Assembly (NCBI GenBank): GCA_038277395.1 | Contig: CM076192.1 | Location: 12,064,596-12,128,595 of the forward strand | DNA length: 64,000 bases | Origin: Dryocosmus kuriphilus | Taxonomy: Eukaryota; Arthropoda; Insecta; Hymenoptera; Cynipidae | Direction of reading: 5' to 3' | Part shown: positions 11,277 to 24,261 of the stretch, piece by piece | How the letters are laid out: each line of letters starts with the position of its first letter | Position numbering within the stretch: position 1 is the stretch's first letter | The notes under the pieces: generated by a model | The model's database searches: none | What the model saw: only the letters and a program-made list of their open reading frames with translations | What the model was told of the DNA's origin: nothing | Position numbers and translations under genes: made by a program

Positions 11277-11868
11277 ATGTAGCATGAGAAAAGTATAAAC
11301 TATTTGGATTCTTTTGGTAATCAGCATTAAGTTTGTCCGTGTGAGTTCACCATAATATATTTGAAAATATAAATAACAATCTAACTTCATACACTTTTAT
11401 TACAAAAATTGGTAAGTGTAATTATTTTTTTATTAAGTGATAAGAAAAAGATAACCAAATTCACAAAAGTTGTTTGACACGTCGATATGCATTACACATG
11501 ACCTCAAAAATATATACTTTCGGACCTCTCAGTTAACTTTGAAATAGGTGCCACGTCATTTTTAAATTCCGGGGAAATCCGTTGTCCCGATTGGTTGATA
11601 AGGTTTGAGTATCAAAAATCTACTAAGTCTTTCTTTCTTGGTGAATTCGCTAATAAATTATTCAAAAAGTTTGCTTTCTCAATTTTCTTTTGAAATACCA
11701 GTATGAAAAACTAATAATTGAATAATAATTAATTAGTGGTGCGAAGTGGGACAAACTTATCAATTAATGTTTAAAATACGATTCCGGCTCTGGACAGAGA
11801 CTGTGGTTCGATAAGAAGCTAGCTTTCGCTTCTGATCTTGGACCCTAGTGCTAGTTTCCGCTCTAGGC

Positions 11869-13405
11869 GGAGAAATTTTGCTCGGTAATCGTTACCGAAA
11901 GTTGTGGTGAAATTTGGATTTAGTGGTGTTTCGGTAAATTTTCACGTGCAGCACTGTAAAAGGGATTACACGAAAATCTAACGAGCTGCGAAGGGATTGA
12001 TAATAAATGACAGGTTCGCAAAGCTACATAATAATAATAATAATATTTTCCTAAAAGCATAGGAGAAAGTATTTTGCATGGACTGGACTGTTTACCAAGC
12101 CTCTCGGTACAGAGTACCGCACTGCTCAAGAGAGCGTCCTAAAAACATAGAAATTTTACGCTCGTGAACTTGAGAATTTACGAAGCCGTGCGGTGCTCAG
12201 TACCGAAAGGTTTGGAGAGAATAAAAAAAATAATCTCGTTATTATTAATGTATGGATAACTTTAGCAAATATATACATAAGTAACATACATAAGTACATA
12301 CATACATAGTAACTTACAAAGCTAAACTATAGTGCACATACATAAATATAAACCTATTGCTATGATTAATACACATATAAAACTATAACGCTATAATTCG
12401 ACGAATCGCACGCACGACGCTGGGAGTATAGATTTGAATCGTTCTTATATAGTAACCAGTAGAATGTATCTCCACTTGTGAGAAAGAAAGAACAGGGGCG
12501 GATGAAAATATCATGTGGTTGAAGTTCTGAACGTTTAAAATGAACGACTTTTTGTATTGATTGCATTTTCAACTAGAAACAGTACGTGTTAAAATATTGG
12601 TCTATTTACGTTGAAAATAATTCTGTATGCAGAAGCTTGCAATGTGTTTTTTTTATTTTGGGTTGGATCAATATTTCTGGAGAAAATAGAATTGGGAAAA
12701 ATTATTTCGTTCACTTGAACGTTTAAAACTTCTGGCATATATGTTAAAATATCTCTGTGCCTGGGATTTAAGCATTTTTTTTATCAAACATTTTTGTACA
12801 GTATAAGAATTCAATCACTAAGGTTAAAATAAAAATAAATTTTATAAAGAAAATTCACAAAAAACTTGCTTGAATTATAAATGAACAAAGTTAAAATTAT
12901 AGATTGCAAATGATTGAATTATAGATTGCGGGATGTTGATGCGAGTTCGCTCTTATATGTATGCACTTTGTTTTGACTTGGTAGTCTTTACCGAACGGAA
13001 GGTAATTGTTCCATTCCAGCTCTGAAAAGATTCTCTGAATAAAAGTGAAACCTCATGAAAGCAAATGCGAAAATTTAATGCGTCTCGATGGGTTCTTCGT
13101 AGAACCATCGGTCTCTACTTTGAAATTTTCAATTTATCTTTGAAGAAATTTTATTTTTTTGTTAGTATTTTCTGTCGAATACTTCCTTATTTATTACAAT
13201 ATTCACGTTAATTATTACCTTCCACCTATTACATTGCGCGACTTGAAAAATTAAAGTGCTAATATGTATTTTTTAATGTACATTACATCATATACTCCTA
13301 AAAAATTATTAAATAATACTGATACTAGCTAAAATTATGCCGAAACGCCACTATATCCAAATTTCACCAAAACTTTCGGTAACGATTACGGAACAAAATT
13401 TCTCC
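11869..13405. mobile_element. 1.54 kb non-coding element with 66-bp terminal inverted repeats
   Basis: Positions 11869-11934 and 13340-13405 are both exactly 66 bp and are reverse complements with few mismatches, sharing GGTAATCGTTACCGAAAGTT-type sequence (an internal palindrome GGTAA-CG-TTACC). Flanking target duplications are not evident. The interior has no protein-like ORF. It contains (AAT)n and (CATA)n microsatellites and a hairpin, with arms about 12095-12123 and 12189-12216 around GGTACxGAGxACCGCAC. Probably a non-autonomous DNA transposon. Confidence 0.7.
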
Positions 13406-13409
13406 ATGT

Positions 13410-14650
13410 GGTACTGGCTCTCACTGCAGGCTTCCAATTTCCAATCGCTGATCTCCGTTTTTCGACTGTAAATGCAAAACCCTAGTTTTAGTTTACGCGC
13501 TAGGGTCATACCAGTCTTAAGTTCTAACCGTACCTCTGAGAAAGTAGGCATACCTACCTTCATCGGGAAGGATCCTTTATCCTATTTTTTTGTTACCCAG
13601 GTGACATCCGACGCCTTCTCTCACTCCCTTGCCTGATTTTACCACTTGCTCTATATTTCGCTCCTTTAGACGCTCTCTATGTTCATCACTATCCCCTCAC
13701 ACTTACAGCTACCCTTTCTCATTCACGCACACCCCCTGACGCATTACCTCCTTCCGCATAGAAAACCTGAAGTCCCAAAAGTTAGGAGCGTAGCAACAGG
13801 CAGAGACTGAACTGAACTCTGTTTCGCCAGTGGCGCCACCGGCGCACTATTTCATGCATCGAAAATCTTTGTGTGCAATTGCTTTTTCAAGGTGCGCATG
13901 CGCGATAACGGCCGCCGGTGTGTGAGGTAACTCTTCACGCGATGTGACGCCACTATGTTTAAAAGAGTCAGTTTACACATTATTCAGAGGCACATAAAGT
14001 GCAACTTTAGGGGCTATACTTTAGGGTGTTGCAAAAGTATAATTTATGTAATTTGAATATTTACTTGGAATTGGATTAGACAAAAATCACGGAATATCGA
14101 AAATCATTTTTAAAAATCCCCTACTATTGTTTATAGCAATACAGTTGTGTTAATAAAAAATTTATTTATAATGAACTATCAGTTCGTGTTTCGGGATTTT
14201 TTAAATCAATTGCACATTAATATCACACATTTTGAATACCTTACGTGTTATTATTGTATCCCTATCTTAACATTAACAAGGTTTCAAAAGGTTTTAAGAA
14301 AAAAAAAAAACTAAAATGATTTTTCAAAAATCTGTCCGGAGCAGTCTTTTAAGAATTTTGTTAGCTTGTATTTTTAAAAAATATTTTGAACTCTGTTGAA
14401 AATGGTAGCCGAAGTTGTATTGGGAACATTTTTTTCGCCATTTTGACCAACTGTATGGTGTAAAAACGAGCATTAAAGATGTAAGTATTGCTATAATATA
14501 AAGTGTGAATTATCTTAAAGCTTCATAAATTAAAAAACCGCTGCAAAGTAGTACAATGGGTTCAGTATGGGTGTGCTTACTGGGTGTTTATTGTGTGAGC
14601 ACTTTGCTTCGTCATAGAGAAATAATAAATGTTTTATAATTTGTTTTATA
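13410..14650. other. Non-coding stretch, no gene seen
   Basis: No protein-like ORF. The part 13790-13960 is relatively GC-rich, with GCGCATGCGCGA and a GGCGCC-centred palindrome (GTGGCGCCACCGGCGC). Function is not evident. Confidence 0.5.
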
Positions 14651-14653
14651 ACT

Positions 14654-16895
14654 GGGTGGTCCAAGAAAAATATTTTTGAGTGTCAGTGTGTACATCGGTC
14701 TAATCTGTTCCTCTTTCAGAAAAAAAATATATTAAAAAAAACGATTAATATTTAGAGGTCGCGCAAGCCAAATTTTTGTTTTTAAATATAGATACTTTTA
14801 TTTTATTCCTTTAAAATGCATGAAGTAGTACTTCATATGCTGAAAAATCAGTCAGCTGTCAAGTACTTTGATTTTCTTATCAAATCGCTAATTTTGGACA
14901 GGAAATCGAAAGAAGGAAAATTTGATTTAGTTTAAAAGAAGGTTTGAGGCGGACATAGAAAGGTTTTTAAAACGTTTCACAAATGTTAAAAAGGCCACAC
15001 AAACGTTCTTGAAATCTTTTTTACAATCTTTTAAAAACTCTTTAATGCTAATAAAGAGGATGGCAAATTATTCCCAGACGGAGGACTAAAAACCGCTATT
15101 CTGTTTTATTGCGATTTTCTTCGATTTTTTTTTGAAAAAAACTATATTTCTTTATTCAAAACATTTTTTTTTGTTATTTTCGCGTTAAGGATATAACTTG
15201 AACTTTTTTCTTCTAAATAAATAATACTTGTTTGTCAATTATTAATAAAAAAAAAAAGTTTTAATAATGAAAATTTATCGTCTGTATACAATATTTGTTG
15301 TGGTAGGTTTGAAATTTTGAACAAATTCGATTCTTTCGAATTAAATAAATAAGTATATCGAATAATAATAAATAATTATAAATATATTGAATAATATCGT
15401 AAAAAGACATTGATATAATTGTAGCTAAATTTTGAAGTACAAAATTGTATAAATATCGTATTTACATTTATAAAGATCTTACAAAACCGCAAAATTTCAA
15501 ACAAAATTCAATTTTTCATTTGTAAATTGGATAAAACATTGTTTTCGTCGTGTTTACAATATATACAATAAACATATTGTACATATATTTCATTTCATTT
15601 AAATATTTTAAATTAGTTAAACAGACTTTTTTTAGGAAAAATATGTATCTCAAATAAAGACGAAAAATATTTCTAAATATTTTGAACTATTACGTTTTAT
15701 TCAAATTTTTTCCATAAATAATATAAATGTATAATATTTATAAATCTATAAAATTAAATGTATATTTTATTTTTTATACATACTTTGAAATAGTTGGATT
15801 GTTTTTTTTTTTTTTTTTAGAAAATGTAATTACGAATATTTTGAAATGATATGTTTTATAAACATTTTTAATATGTATAATATAAATATACACTTATAAA
15901 TGTATAATACACAGTAAAGAAATTTTTTATATATAGAAAACGAAATTTTGTAGATAAACCGTATTCTCATTCATAAAAATCTTATGAAATTTCTAAATAA
16001 AGGAGATTCAATTTCTTATTTGTAAATTGGATTAAAAAATCGTTCCCGTGTTGAAACGATGATAACGCGACCGTATCCTTGATGATTAGTTCCGAAATCT
16101 CGTGTGTCATCTAAGTCAATAGCCGAGCGAGTTAAACGTTAGATAGGTAAAATGCGTGAGCGTTACTGAGGTAGAGAGCGTTAGTTCAAATCCCGTTCAG
16201 GTAGGTTTTTTCAGAGTCAAATGTACTTGTCGTTCAACGGGACGTTAAAAAAATTGAAATGATGTAATAATGGATTACCTAAATGCATAAAATAAACATT
16301 AAAATAAAAAAAATTAAAATAATTTTTTTGTCGTTATCATAAGGATTACTACCATTGATAGTAACAATTTCTACTCCGGTGAGAAATTAAATCTTTTCGC
16401 GCCTGGAAGTTTACACAAACATTTGAAACGAGGTATTCCTATCGCTGATGGTAACGTTTCCCCCTCCCTAGTATTACTTATGGCTCCCGTGTTGACGTGA
16501 AATTTTGTACCTTCACGTCGCACTTTCCCCATTCTATTACTGCGAAAAGTTAGCAGTTTTGAGATTAATGAGTCTTAGATTAGATGTAACATTGAATGAC
16601 TTTTGTAGGGGATTTTTACAAATATAAGAATTCCTATCAAAGGCTACAGATTCTCCTACTTTTTCCTAATAGTTCTTGTTTCCTACCAAAAGCAAGACTC
16701 TTTCCTACGTAAAATATTACATTTGCCCATCAAATTTCTCTCCGTGTATATTTAACGGTAAAAGAAACAATTTAGACCACTGTTAAATTTAATTTGAGAG
16801 AATTATTTCTTTAATATTGTTGCGCGATGTCTTTAATACTATCGGAGTAAAATTTCCTTTTAAAAAGATTATTTTTATGACAAAATGGACCACCC
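14654..16895. mobile_element. Candidate 2.2 kb AT-rich element with short inverted ends
   Basis: The left boundary reads GGGTGGTCCA and the right TGGACCACCC, a perfect 10-bp inverted pair. The interior is extremely AT-rich and contains internal direct repeats (15457-15538 and 15960-16037, sharing TTTGTAAATTGGAT) and a tRNA-like unit at 16120-16193. No target duplication is recognisable and there is no ORF, so the limits are tentative. Confidence 0.35.
16120..16193 (+). repeat. tRNA-like A-box/B-box unit
   Basis: TAGCCGAGCGAG at 16120-16131 matches the A box and AGTTCAAATCC at 16183-16193 the B box, about 51 nt apart. There is no acceptor-stem closure. The flanking sequence (GTTTTTTCA downstream of the B box) resembles the other tRNA-like units of the window. 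Confidence 0.5.
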
Positions 16896-17935
16896 TATTA
16901 TATAAGCTTTTAAAATTTTAAATAGTTCATTCGATTGATCTTGTCAAAATGAAAAAATTTGGTACTTATCATGTTGCTATATTCCTAATATTAAAAAAAT
17001 TTACTTATAAAAAAAAATTAAAGACTTAAAAAATTCTTGAAAGTAAATTTTTTTTTAAGACAGCTATTAAAATTTTATCTAATTGACTAAATATCACCCC
17101 TTATTTAAAAAATTTGTGTTTATAGTGTCTGATATTCTGCCGTCCCAAATTCAACTGCCGTATCTTCGTGTCGGATGAGTCACCTGTAACTTTAAAAAAC
17201 TTCAGAAAAAAAGTCATAAACGCCTTCTTTGCCGTTTATATTTATGTACGTATATTTTATACATAATATTAAACAATTTTTTTCATGACTCATCCAAAAT
17301 GCAGATACGGCAGTTGAATTTGAGACGTCAGTATTACTGTTAACACTGTGATAAAAAATATTAAAAATATCGAATTTTTCAAATTTATTTTTTGGCATAT
17401 CACCTTATTTAATCCATCAACCTCAGTCTTTTTTGTTAAAAAATAATTTATTTAATTAAAATCTACGTAAACGTTCTTCTTCTTCAATATAATCAAAATT
17501 GCAAAAAAATTCACATTAAAATCGAAAAAAAGTTTATTTTCATCTGATTCGGTTCTAATATTATTCCGTAATGGGCTTTATTTGGGATGAAATCCCTCCA
17601 AATTTTGTGATCGCAGCTCAATTTATTTTCGAGTTATCATAAAAAGAGTAATGTTGATACATCAAGATATGTCAAAAAATGAAGTTAAAAAATTTTCATC
17701 GTTAGAAAAGCGTCTTCTATGAGGAAGCAGTTCGATTAAAAATTTTGTTTTAATTTCGAAATTTCAACTACACACGGTACTGGGGGACATTCATGAAAAA
17801 GTTACAAAAAGAAGGAAAAGATCCCCATTGTACATCGTTGAAAATTTGAAATTGGGAACAGTTTTTGCTTGAATTTATCTTTTTGGAGGTCGCTTTGCAT
17901 AATTTACATTTTTATCACAAAAATATTTCTCTTAT
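16896..17935. other. Non-coding stretch with a short inverted pair
   Basis: No gene seen. An inverted pair around CCGTATCTTCGTGTC... (about 17135-17180) and ATGCAGATACGGCAGTTGAA (about 17299-17320) brackets roughly 130 bp and may be a very small MITE. Confidence 0.4.
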
Positions 17936-18250
17936 CAGGGTTGTAACAGGTTAGGGAATTCTGAAAAGTCAGGGAATTTTAAACTGGACAGGGAAAGTCA
18001 AGAATAGCCTGAAAGAGTCAGGGAATTTTTGATAAATTGAAGTTAAAGTTTACAAAACTCTGTATGACAGTTGACACTTAAAGTGTTTTTTAGAAAAATT
18101 TAGAAATTAACATTTTTTGGCATCAAAGTGATATCCTAAGTGTAAGGTTGTTTTTATACTTGAAAGAACACTTTATAACGGCTACGGAAATGAAAAGTTG
18201 ATCAGAGAATGTCAGGGAATTTTGAAAATGGGATATTATTAGCAACCCTG
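17936..18250. mobile_element. hAT-like MITE (CAGGGTTG ends)
   Basis: The ends CAGGGTTG and CAACCCTG delimit 315 bp. The interior repeats the phrase AGTCAGGGAATTTT several times near both ends, a pattern seen in widespread hAT-type MITEs (recalled). No clear 8-bp target duplication remains. The 8-bp ends match those of the 2.4 kb element at 54010. Confidence 0.65.
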
Positions 18251-18462
18251 CTAATATACAATTCTTGACCCACTAATTTTCTAAAATATACAAATTGCTA
18301 ACACGAGTATTTTTATTTTATTTCTTAAACAATTTTTAAGATTTTTGATTTATTATTTTTAAATATTGATTAATCAGGTCTCACTGTCCATCCTCTTTTT
18401 TAAATATTTCTTTTTGTCATACTTAAATTTCAAAAACCCCTGTAAAACCTCAATTTTAAAAT

Positions 18463-18486
18463 CCCCCCCCCCCCCCCCCCCCCCCC
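18463..18486 (+). repeat. 24-nt poly-C run
   Basis: Uninterrupted C run in AT-rich DNA. The open frame crossing it (18366-18581) is a proline-run artefact. Confidence 0.95.
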
Positions 18487-18489
18487 ATT

Positions 18490-20297
18490 ATTCACTAACT
18501 CTCTATTCTTTTTCCAAGAATCATCATCAGAAATCTAAGAGGCTAATTTTGTTGAAACAAAATTTTGAAAAGCGAAAATAATACTAAGCAGAAAAGTAGC
18601 CTATTCGGGCCTTAAAAAGGTATAATTAATTTGGAGCTATTATCGTGGATTCCGATTTTTGTTTGTGGAAATCTGAAAAATCACCTAAAATGTTCAAACT
18701 CCTCAAAAATCGACATAATTTTTTTCTGGTCTTGGAGGACATTAATGACGTACTAAGAAAGAAATGATGTGACATTTTGGTGAAAAATGAGATTTTGGTA
18801 TCAATGAATTTGTGAGAAAAAGTTGTATCTGTGTTAATAAAAATTATTAATTATAATTATTTATTGCAAAAAACGGTTATTAAAAATTACGAAAAATATT
18901 TTAAAAATTAGGAAATAAATGATATGTAAAAAGTGCGCAAATGATTTTGCGTGCCCTGAAAATCGTAAGAGGCGTTCGGTTCATCTATAAAATACGTGAG
19001 AAAAGCTTAAGCAGTTACTTGTGTGCTTCTTGCGTAAGGTCTTCCACTGAAAACGAGTTGAGCCCGCCACGCATGTTTATATTTCGGCTAAATTTCACTT
19101 CACGGTAAAAGCATTTTCGACTTGCCTAAGTTTCTATATCTGACCGGACGCTCGAGCTCGCCTGCCTATTTGGTAAAAACTACGCAAGTGACTTTCGTGT
19201 AACTTTTTAGTTCGTATTTGCTATAAGTTAAAAACGCAAGTCCATTTTTTTACACAGAGGTTGTTTAAACAATCTACTTTCAAATAAAAAGTAAAAAGAG
19301 CACATTCCCTTTATTCAGGTAGCGAATTTTGATTCTGGAAAATTTAATTCTACGTTAGAGTTCTTAGTACAGTTTTTCTCGATTATTTCAGTTTGACCAA
19401 AATGTCACGTAAGTTTTTCCTTAAAACGGCAGACTAGACTCATGATAAAAGTGCAGTAGAAAATAATTTAATATGTTTAGAGAAACAAAAATGTAAATGC
19501 AGAAAATTTTTTTAAATACTCAGTTCTTGATTCTGTTTACAATAATAATCTTTTCTCAGCTGACATTGAAAATGTTTGGATCATCTGAGGGCTTTCAACT
19601 GATAAAAATAAATTAGAGAAAAAAACACTTAAAAATCGGAACAAACAAAAACGAGAAGGCGAAAGTGATTTAAATAGTTTTTAAAATTTTATTATGTCTA
19701 TTGAAATAATTAAGTTTTCACACTAATAATTTTAGATCAAAATATTTTTAAAAAATATTTGAGATAATACATTTAAACAGTCTACGAAACCTTTTTTGGT
19801 CCTGAAATGTTCAACAGATTCTTCAGAGCTATCTAATAAAAATAATTTTTTTTTAATACAATAATGACCATCTGGTATGTTCAAAACATGCTAAAAAAAG
19901 GCGTAAGATAAAGATCCCTTTCTCGCAATTCACGAAATACCCATATAATATACGTAAAGCGTATTTAATTCTAAAATATCAATTGTTATATTCTTTATTT
20001 ATTTTTACTCTCACCGTTTTACGGGTTTGAGGGTTTTTGCAAAACTAGTGCATAAACACATACATCCAATTCCTTATATACTATCTTATTGTTATCTGAC
20101 CGCTATTATATACAAATTTTCTTATCCTCTACTCCTATACCTATGCGCTTGCAATCGAGACCAGTATTTTGTGATAAAGATTGAATAATAATTATTGAAC
20201 ATATATTAATTTGATACGTAAAAGTATCAAAAATTGACTTTAGTTGTTTCGCTTGCATGCGTATGTATGTTTGTATGTATGTGTTGTTGTGGCGTAG
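18490..20297. other. Region upstream of the discoidin exon, no confirmed gene part
   Basis: AT-rich DNA with a more balanced stretch at about 18950-19200. The only gene-like signal is a possible micro-exon at 19392-19408, described in the findings. No signal-peptide exon or N-terminal half of the discoidin domain could be identified. Confidence 0.4.
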
Positions 20298-20494
20298 GCG
20301 GAAACGCATGGACGGCTAGCAGTTCAGATTTTGACCAGTACCTGATCATTGACTTGGGTCAGTCCACGAATATCACATCCATCGTGACCCAGGGTCGAGC
20401 TCACCAGAACGAGTATGTTATGGAGTACGGTATCAGTTATGGCACTAATGGTCGTGACTATGTGTCCTATAAGGACCCGGATGGCAATGTAAAG
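20298..20494 (+). CDS. Internal exon of a discoidin (F5/8 type C) domain protein
   Basis: A 197-bp exon preceded by TAG acceptor (20295-20297) and ending AAAG|GTAAGT, a consensus donor at 20495. It encodes about 65 residues starting GNAWTASSSDFDQYL, with IDLG, a TQGR block and a YGTNGRDYVSY strand, ending at a codon boundary (phase 0); its first two bases complete a split codon. This is the centre of the F5/8 type C beta-barrel, a lectin-like adhesion domain of secreted or membrane proteins such as neurexin-IV/Caspr-type, hemocytin-type or discoidin-receptor-like proteins. The pattern suggests a neurexin-IV-like or hemocytin-like protein, but one exon cannot decide. The N-terminal third and the C-terminal cysteine part of the domain must lie on other exons not recognised here. 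Codon use is more GC-rich than its surroundings, as expected for constrained coding sequence. Confidence 0.8.
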
Positions 20495-21644
20495 GTAAGT
20501 CTGGTCTGTTCAGGCCTTTGATGTCTTGCATGAACGTTTAAATTGCACAAGGTGGAGCTGCGAAACTGACCTTGGTTGACTGAAATTTAAGAATAAACAG
20601 GCTAATTTTTTAAAACTTATCCCCTAAGTAAGATCACCATAAGTAGCATATGTAGTTTGTAGTTGCTTTTTTGAGTAGCACCAAAAGGTTTTAAAGAAGG
20701 TAAGTTCACGTGTTTCTCTTGAACTATAACTATAAATTGTAAGTTATTTTTAAATCATAAATAAGTCGTATACTTGTAACAATATACATATCAAAAGCCT
20801 ACTTAAGGAAAAATTAAATATTTGTGATCGTTTGTCAGAAAAGGGCCTAGTTAAGGAACCATCTGGCGTTAATTTAAGTGTACGATTTATCTGCTACACT
20901 GCAACAAGCGAATTTTTCAATGATCAATTATTCGTAATTCGTAATTCGATCTTGAGCGTAAAAATTAATTGAAAGTCAAATTCATTTTTTTAAAATACTT
21001 TGGCAATATCTCGGACAGTATCCTGTCAACGAAAAATATTTTAAACAGTTCTAAAAATATCAGACAGAATAGAAAAGCTTTTATTATAATAAATACTATT
21101 TCTCCAAGGTCGATATTTCCCAAAAAAAATGAACTTTTATTGGTGGAAATTTTGTTGTGTTGTAATAAATATACATTTTTCTTGAATCAAATGCATTTTA
21201 GACACAAACTTTTTTTAAAGAAAATATAAATTAATATGTTTAGGTAATCATAAAAAACCCCTTATAATCTCGTGCCAGCAAATTGCTATGCCTCACCTCG
21301 CTTATAAAAAAAAACTATTCAAATCAGACCTTGCCCTTTGGTATCTATACTGACTAGTCCAGATACGCCTAGCTTTAATAAATTTTGATTAAAAGGGCTT
21401 GCCTATCCTGGTTTTTTGCTGATTACTTTTTTGGGATGTCTCTCGACTATTTTAAGCCTAAAATGAAAAAATCATTCTATAGCCTTTTAAAATATCTTTG
21501 TTTTTGACTTTTTGGGAACCGTTTTTTTTTTAAACCTTGGCTTTAAAAAATCTTAAAGTTTTTTGCCTAAAATATTTAATTGGGCATCTAAAAAAGGTAT
21601 CAAGTGTTCAAAGTTAAGTGTAAAGCGTAAAATGGTAAACAAAT
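20495..21644 (+). other. Presumed intron after the discoidin exon
   Basis: Starts with the GTAAGT donor. No following exon that would complete the domain was recognised up to the foldback at 21645, nor with confidence beyond it. The small open frames here are AT-rich chance frames. Confidence 0.4.
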
Positions 21645-22620
21645 AGTTTTTTGGAAATTAATGGTTTCGGGTGCATTTTTAAGTAAACATTACAGATTAA
21701 AAATGAAGTGTACAAAATTCTCCACAAAACTAAAAAAAAAAAATGTTCTAGCTGTAACAGTTTAGGAGATATGGTCTTCAAAAGCAATTTTTTAGTAAAA
21801 GTTTTTTGAGAAATCCCATATTTCTTCAAATATATCATTTTAAGTGCATCCTACATGAAAATTTTGCTCTTATAAGTTAAAGCAGACCAAATTCTCTGTG
21901 AAACTAAGAAATAGAATGTGCTGACTGCATGCAATAGCTCCAAAGTTATCGCCTCCTGAAGTATACGCAACTTTAGCAAGTTTTGTTAAACGCTTAGTTT
22001 TTGAAAATATCACGATTTTGTTGCATTATTGTTTTATATCAATATCATGATTATTTGTCACATTGTGCTATGAAAAGTTTATTAAACATATCCTAAAATG
22101 CCGAAAAACATACTAGGCAAACTTTTTTACGATTCTCATCATGACTGGCTGTAACTCTCGGCATTTTAAAATATATTTCATAAATTTCTCATAGCACAGT
22201 GTGTCAAATAATCTTGAAATTTATATGAAACAAAACAATAATGCAACTAAACTAAGATATTTTGAAAAACTAAGCGTTTAATAAAATTCTGTAAAAAAAT
22301 GTGTCTATTTCAAGAAGCCATAACTTTTAACCTATTTTAGTTAGAATATTCTTTTTTTATTTTGCCAGGAAGTCTAGTCTGCATCAACTTAAAAGAGCAA
22401 AATTTTCATGCAGGATGCACTAAAAGTGATATATTTGAAGAGATATTGATTTTTTCACAAATTTTGTACTAAAAAATCGCCTTTGAAAACCGTATCTCCT
22501 AAACTATTAACAGCTAGAATATATTTTTTTTATTCGTTTTGGGAAATTTTATACTGCATTTTTGATCTGTAATGTTTCCTTACAAAATGCACCAGAAATG
22601 AACAATTTCCAAGAAAAACT
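21645..22620. mobile_element. Foldback element, arms about 450-480 bp
   Basis: The left half (21645 to about 22100) is the reverse complement of the right half (about 22130-22620) with scattered mismatches and a loop of only a few tens of bases. Paired landmarks include CATTACAGAT / ATCTGTAATG and TAGGAGATAYGG-type sequence near each end. No ORF. A transcript would form a very long hairpin. It is one of three such structures here. Confidence 0.85.
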
Positions 22621-23215
22621 TATTTTTTAAAATCATTTTACACAAATTAAAGAGTTTAAGCAAATTGCAGCTCTTGGTCTGCAGGTGTGCAATAAAAAAT
22701 CGAATTTTCAATGTTATATTGTTTTTTTTCTTTAAATCAGTGATTGAAAAATAAGAAGAATGAAAAATCATCATCATTGTACCAAAAATACACGTTTACC
22801 TACAAAATCTTTCTTAACCTTTAATTTTTCTACACCACTGTTTTAGTGAAATTTCAGAGAATCAGCATGTTAATTTGGAAACATGTATGATCTTTTTTTT
22901 TGTTGCAAATCATGTGCAATTTGAAAATTCGTAACTAATTTTGTATGCCTAATTTTAGTTTTAAGCAATCGTTCTGCTTAAGTATCATTTAACATATTGA
23001 CGCGACTCCATCGATTCAGTAGGAATGGGCATAACATCTGTTTTATGGTGGTCATCTTTTCCACGGGTTTTCTATCTACATATTAGTCCAGTAAATGAAG
23101 GATTTAAGTTAAATTTCCGATATAGTAGCATTTTTTTTTGCACAGGAATTGGGAATAGCTTTATAAAAATAATGTGAAAGATCATGATCCATATTTTTAT
23201 GGATGCGATTAACAT

Positions 23216-23443
23216 GGGTGAGTGCACCAGTAAATGAACACACACCAGTGAATGAACAGAAAGCGAATCCAAAGCCTCTCGCTGCTCTCTACCTATTGGA
23301 TCGGTAATCATTAGTTCCGTTGGGGTCTCATAGAAGTCAGGCAAAAAATTTCAGGGCTCTAACCTTAACCGAACATGTGTAACAGCAAGTTGAAGAGTGT
23401 TCATTTACTGGTTGAAGGTGTTCATTTACTGGCGCACTCACCC
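23216..23443. mobile_element. 228-bp MITE with GGGTGAGTGC ends
   Basis: The left end runs GGGTGAGTGCACCAGTAAAT and the right end is its reverse complement in type (ATTTACTGGCGCACTCACCC). Each end contains a doubled ACCAGTRAATGAACA word. No target duplication is certain. Non-coding. Confidence 0.75.
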
Positions 23444-23703
23444 TATTGGAAAATGCTAAATATAATGTAACATGTTCAGAATTTTGTAGTGTAAAATTGT
23501 AAAATTTTGTTATGTTTAATTGGAAACCAATAAAATGAGAAGATATTCCGGAAATAAGTTTTAAAATATATCGAGCGATTCGAACTCGAGCTTATGGAAC
23601 TTTCTGAGCAAAAAGAAATGTATCAACTTATTTGCATAAAAAACTATCAGTAATAAATTACCCTAACTTTGGCATACAATATGAGACACTTAAGGGCAGG
23701 TGA

Positions 23704-24095
23704 CACGCTAAAATACCTATATTACCGATGTCAATTTTTTGGGTTTATACATTTTTTTTTAAGTAAAATATTGGACTGAAACTTTGGGAAATGCATGTGA
23801 AGACAATAAATTACGTTTATGTACTTTATTTGAGTGGTATGTTGAGAAAAAAAAAATGTTTTCGACGAAATTAAAACTGTAGGCGTCAAAAATGCACACT
23901 AAAATACCTATATTACCGACCGCAATTTTGTGGGTTTATAAATTATTGCTTTTGATCCGAAGAACTTTTTTGGTAAATAAAATATCGAACTGAAACTTTG
24001 CGAAATGCATGAGAAGGCACTAAACTATGTTTATGTACGTTATTTGAGTGGGAATTTTGAAAGTTTTTTTTTTTTTTTTGACGAAATTAAAACTA
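23704..24095 (+). repeat. Two tandem units of about 192 bp
   Basis: Units begin at 23704 and 23896 with CACRCTAAAATACCTATATT and stay similar through a GACGAAATTAAAACT block at the end of each. Imperfect direct duplication, non-coding. Confidence 0.8.
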
Positions 24096-24261
24096 ATAAT
24101 GTTGTTGAGGGTTTTTGACAAGGGTGAGTGACTTTATAGTCTATACTCTGTTCGCCAAAAGAACGACCAAGCAGTTGTATTGGCGTCACATTCATGTCAT
24201 TAAGTTGAAGTTTCGGATTTTAAGTAGAAAAATATGACCTAATCAAAACAACTACAATTGG

